From Microbotryum silenes-acaulis (Eukaryota; Basidiomycota; Microbotryomycetes; Microbotryales; Microbotryaceae): a stretch of DNA of 64,000 nt. Position numbers and translations under genes: made by a program. This document shows, piece by piece, positions 62,895 through 64,000 of this stretch (position 1 is the stretch's first letter; every line of letters starts with the position of its first letter). Under the pieces are notes generated by a model. It was not told the DNA's origin. It worked only from the letters and a program-made list of their open reading frames with translations, and did not search any database. Location: positions 1,240,001-1,304,000 of the forward strand of contig QPFY01000006.1 in assembly GCA_003665825.1 (NCBI GenBank). Direction: 5' to 3'.

Positions 62895-64000
62895 TGTTAA
62901 ACCGTATGTCTCGAGAGGGGACTGGATCGGCAACCAGTAAGTACACGAGACAGAGTACGGGTTGTAAGGGAGTAGTTTGGAGCGTTAGGGGGAAGACTAA
63001 AGAGGCGCGCAGTGCGAGTGTGCGAAATATCTCTAAGTCCAAAGAGAGGTCCAAGCGGCGCGGCTAGCCAGGCGCGGCGCGGATTGGAGATTGATCTAAG
63101 CAAGAGTGTATGGAATTCAACACCCCCCCTCGCTCGAAGCTTACTTAGCCTCGGAGACCCAGGTTCTCACGATGAACCTTGAACACTAAAGGCCCAAGTG
63201 CCTTGGTGAAGATATCGGCGACCATGGTTTTCGTGTCCACATAGTCGACTCGAATGGTGCCCAGCCTGACCTGGTCGCGTACGAAATGTTCGCGAATGCG
63301 AATGTGTCGGGACCGGTGGTGAAGGGTGGGGTTCTTGGCGAGAGCCAGTGCTCCTTGGTTGTCGCCGTAAAGTTGGACGGGAGCTTGAGTGTCGATGCCC
63401 AGCTCCATAAGTAGTTCTTGGAGGTGGCCAGCTTCCTTCGAGGCATGCGAGAGGGCGAGGTACTCGGCGTCTGTGGTGGAGTCGGCCACTCGGTTTTGCA
63501 CTTTGGAGGACCAGGAGATAACGGAGCCAGCCAGGTGGAAGCTGTACCCCATGGTTGACCGTGATGACGTGGTGCAGGTTCCCCAGTCCGCGTCAGAGTA
63601 ACCCGTGAATCCCGAGAACTTGCCTTGCTCGGAGCTGTAGTGCAGGCCAAGGCGTGCAGTTCCGCATAAGTACCGAAAGACGGTCTTGATGGCGGTCCAG
63701 TGTTCAGGTGTGGGACTGGCAGAGAAACGTGCGAGGTATCCAACGGCGTAGGAGATGTCTGGGCGAGTACCAGTGGCGGCGTAGAGGAGGCACCCAATGG
63801 CCTGCATGTAGCGCGTCTGAGCGATCTTTGACGGTTCCGCGAGCGAATGCTCGAGCTGGCGGTTTGGGGCCATGGGCGTGGAGGCGGGGCTGCTGTCTGA
63901 CATTCCAAATCTGCGGAGGATACTTGTGATGTACGCCTCCTGCGACAGGATGATGGACTTGTCGGCCTGTCGTTTGATCTGGATCCCCAAGATGTATTGG
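62895..64000 (-). mobile_element. Copia-D retrotransposon, 3' part (runs off the window)
   Basis: A 228-bp 3' LTR (62895-63122, TGTTAAACCG...GAATTCAACA on plus) is preceded on the minus strand by a GGGGGGG tract and the end of pol. The rest of the element continues past 64000. It is inserted in the chromovirus gag; the five bases at the inner flank (AAAGT, 62890-62894) are the presumed target duplication. The same LTR family supplied the solo LTR at 29505. Confidence 0.88.
63145..64000 (-). CDS. Copia-D pol, C-terminal part (RT end and RNase H)
   Basis: The frame is open to the window edge. Reverse transcriptase end: [54 protein letters not shown]. RNase [61 protein letters not shown], and the C-terminal TMVADIFTKALGPLVFKVH, ending NLGLRG. 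No stops are seen, so this part is intact. It is related to copia-A and -B but clearly distinct. Confidence 0.9.
   Translation of the reverse strand, partial: QYILGIQIKRQADKSIILSQEAYITSILRRFGMSDSSPASTPMAPNRQLEHSLAEPSKIAQTRYMQAIGCLLYAATGTRPDISYAVGYLARFSASPTPEHWTAIKTVFRYLCGTARLGLHYSSEQGKFSGFTGYSDADWGTCTTSSRSTMGYSFHLAGSVISWSSKVQNRVADSTTDAEYLALSHASKEAGHLQELLMELGIDTQAPVQLYGDNQGALALAKNPTLHHRSRHIRIREHFVRDQVRLGTIRVDYVDTKTMVADIFTKALGPLVFKVHRENLGLRG

Overview
The window looks like nuclear DNA of a filamentous or dimorphic basidiomycete, most plausibly a Pucciniomycotina (Microbotryomycetes-like) fungus. The reasons are a moderately high GC content, genes split by many short introns, closely packed conserved eukaryotic housekeeping genes, and a transposon fauna (Plavaka DNA transposon, Ty1/copia, Ty3/gypsy chromovirus) typical of that group. 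The species cannot be named from the sequence alone.

Part one (about 3.1-22.9 kb) is a normal gene-dense block. In order it holds an unrecognised multi-exon gene (minus), a TAPT1/EMP65-family ER membrane protein (minus), a PDAP1/PP28-family phosphoprotein (minus), TMA64/eIF2D (minus) divergent from the retromer subunit VPS35 (plus), and replication factor MCM10 (minus, convergent with VPS35). I see no functional operon-like logic among them; VPS35 and eIF2D share a 386-bp divergent promoter.

Part two (about 23.7-64 kb) is a transposon island. An 8.1-kb Plavaka-type DNA transposon (24029-32103) has 19-bp perfect terminal inverted repeats. It carries a minus-strand transposase and a plus-strand accessory gene, and that accessory gene is interrupted by a solo copia LTR with a 5-bp target duplication. 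The element sits in a plus-strand reading frame that stays open on both sides of it. A second, truncated Plavaka transposase follows.

From 34 kb on there are at least four copia lineages (called A-D here), a gag gene broken by an LTR, a Ty3/gypsy chromovirus, and two very young non-autonomous LTR elements. One of these (55189-58247) has 885-bp LTRs and encodes only a Gag with a zinc knuckle (TR-GAG type). The other (43833-46403) has 992-bp LTRs and keeps only a Gag N-terminus (TRIM-like). Both have same-length, apparently identical LTRs, perfect 5-bp target duplications, and a primer-binding site complementary to the anticodon arm of initiator tRNA-Met. In both, the gag start codon lies inside that primer-binding site.

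The nesting gives a relative history: old copia fragments were invaded by the chromovirus and by copia-A, and these were then invaded by the two non-autonomous elements and by copia-D. Dense nesting of LTR elements in a basidiomycete is compatible with a centromeric or pericentromeric island, but nothing here proves that.
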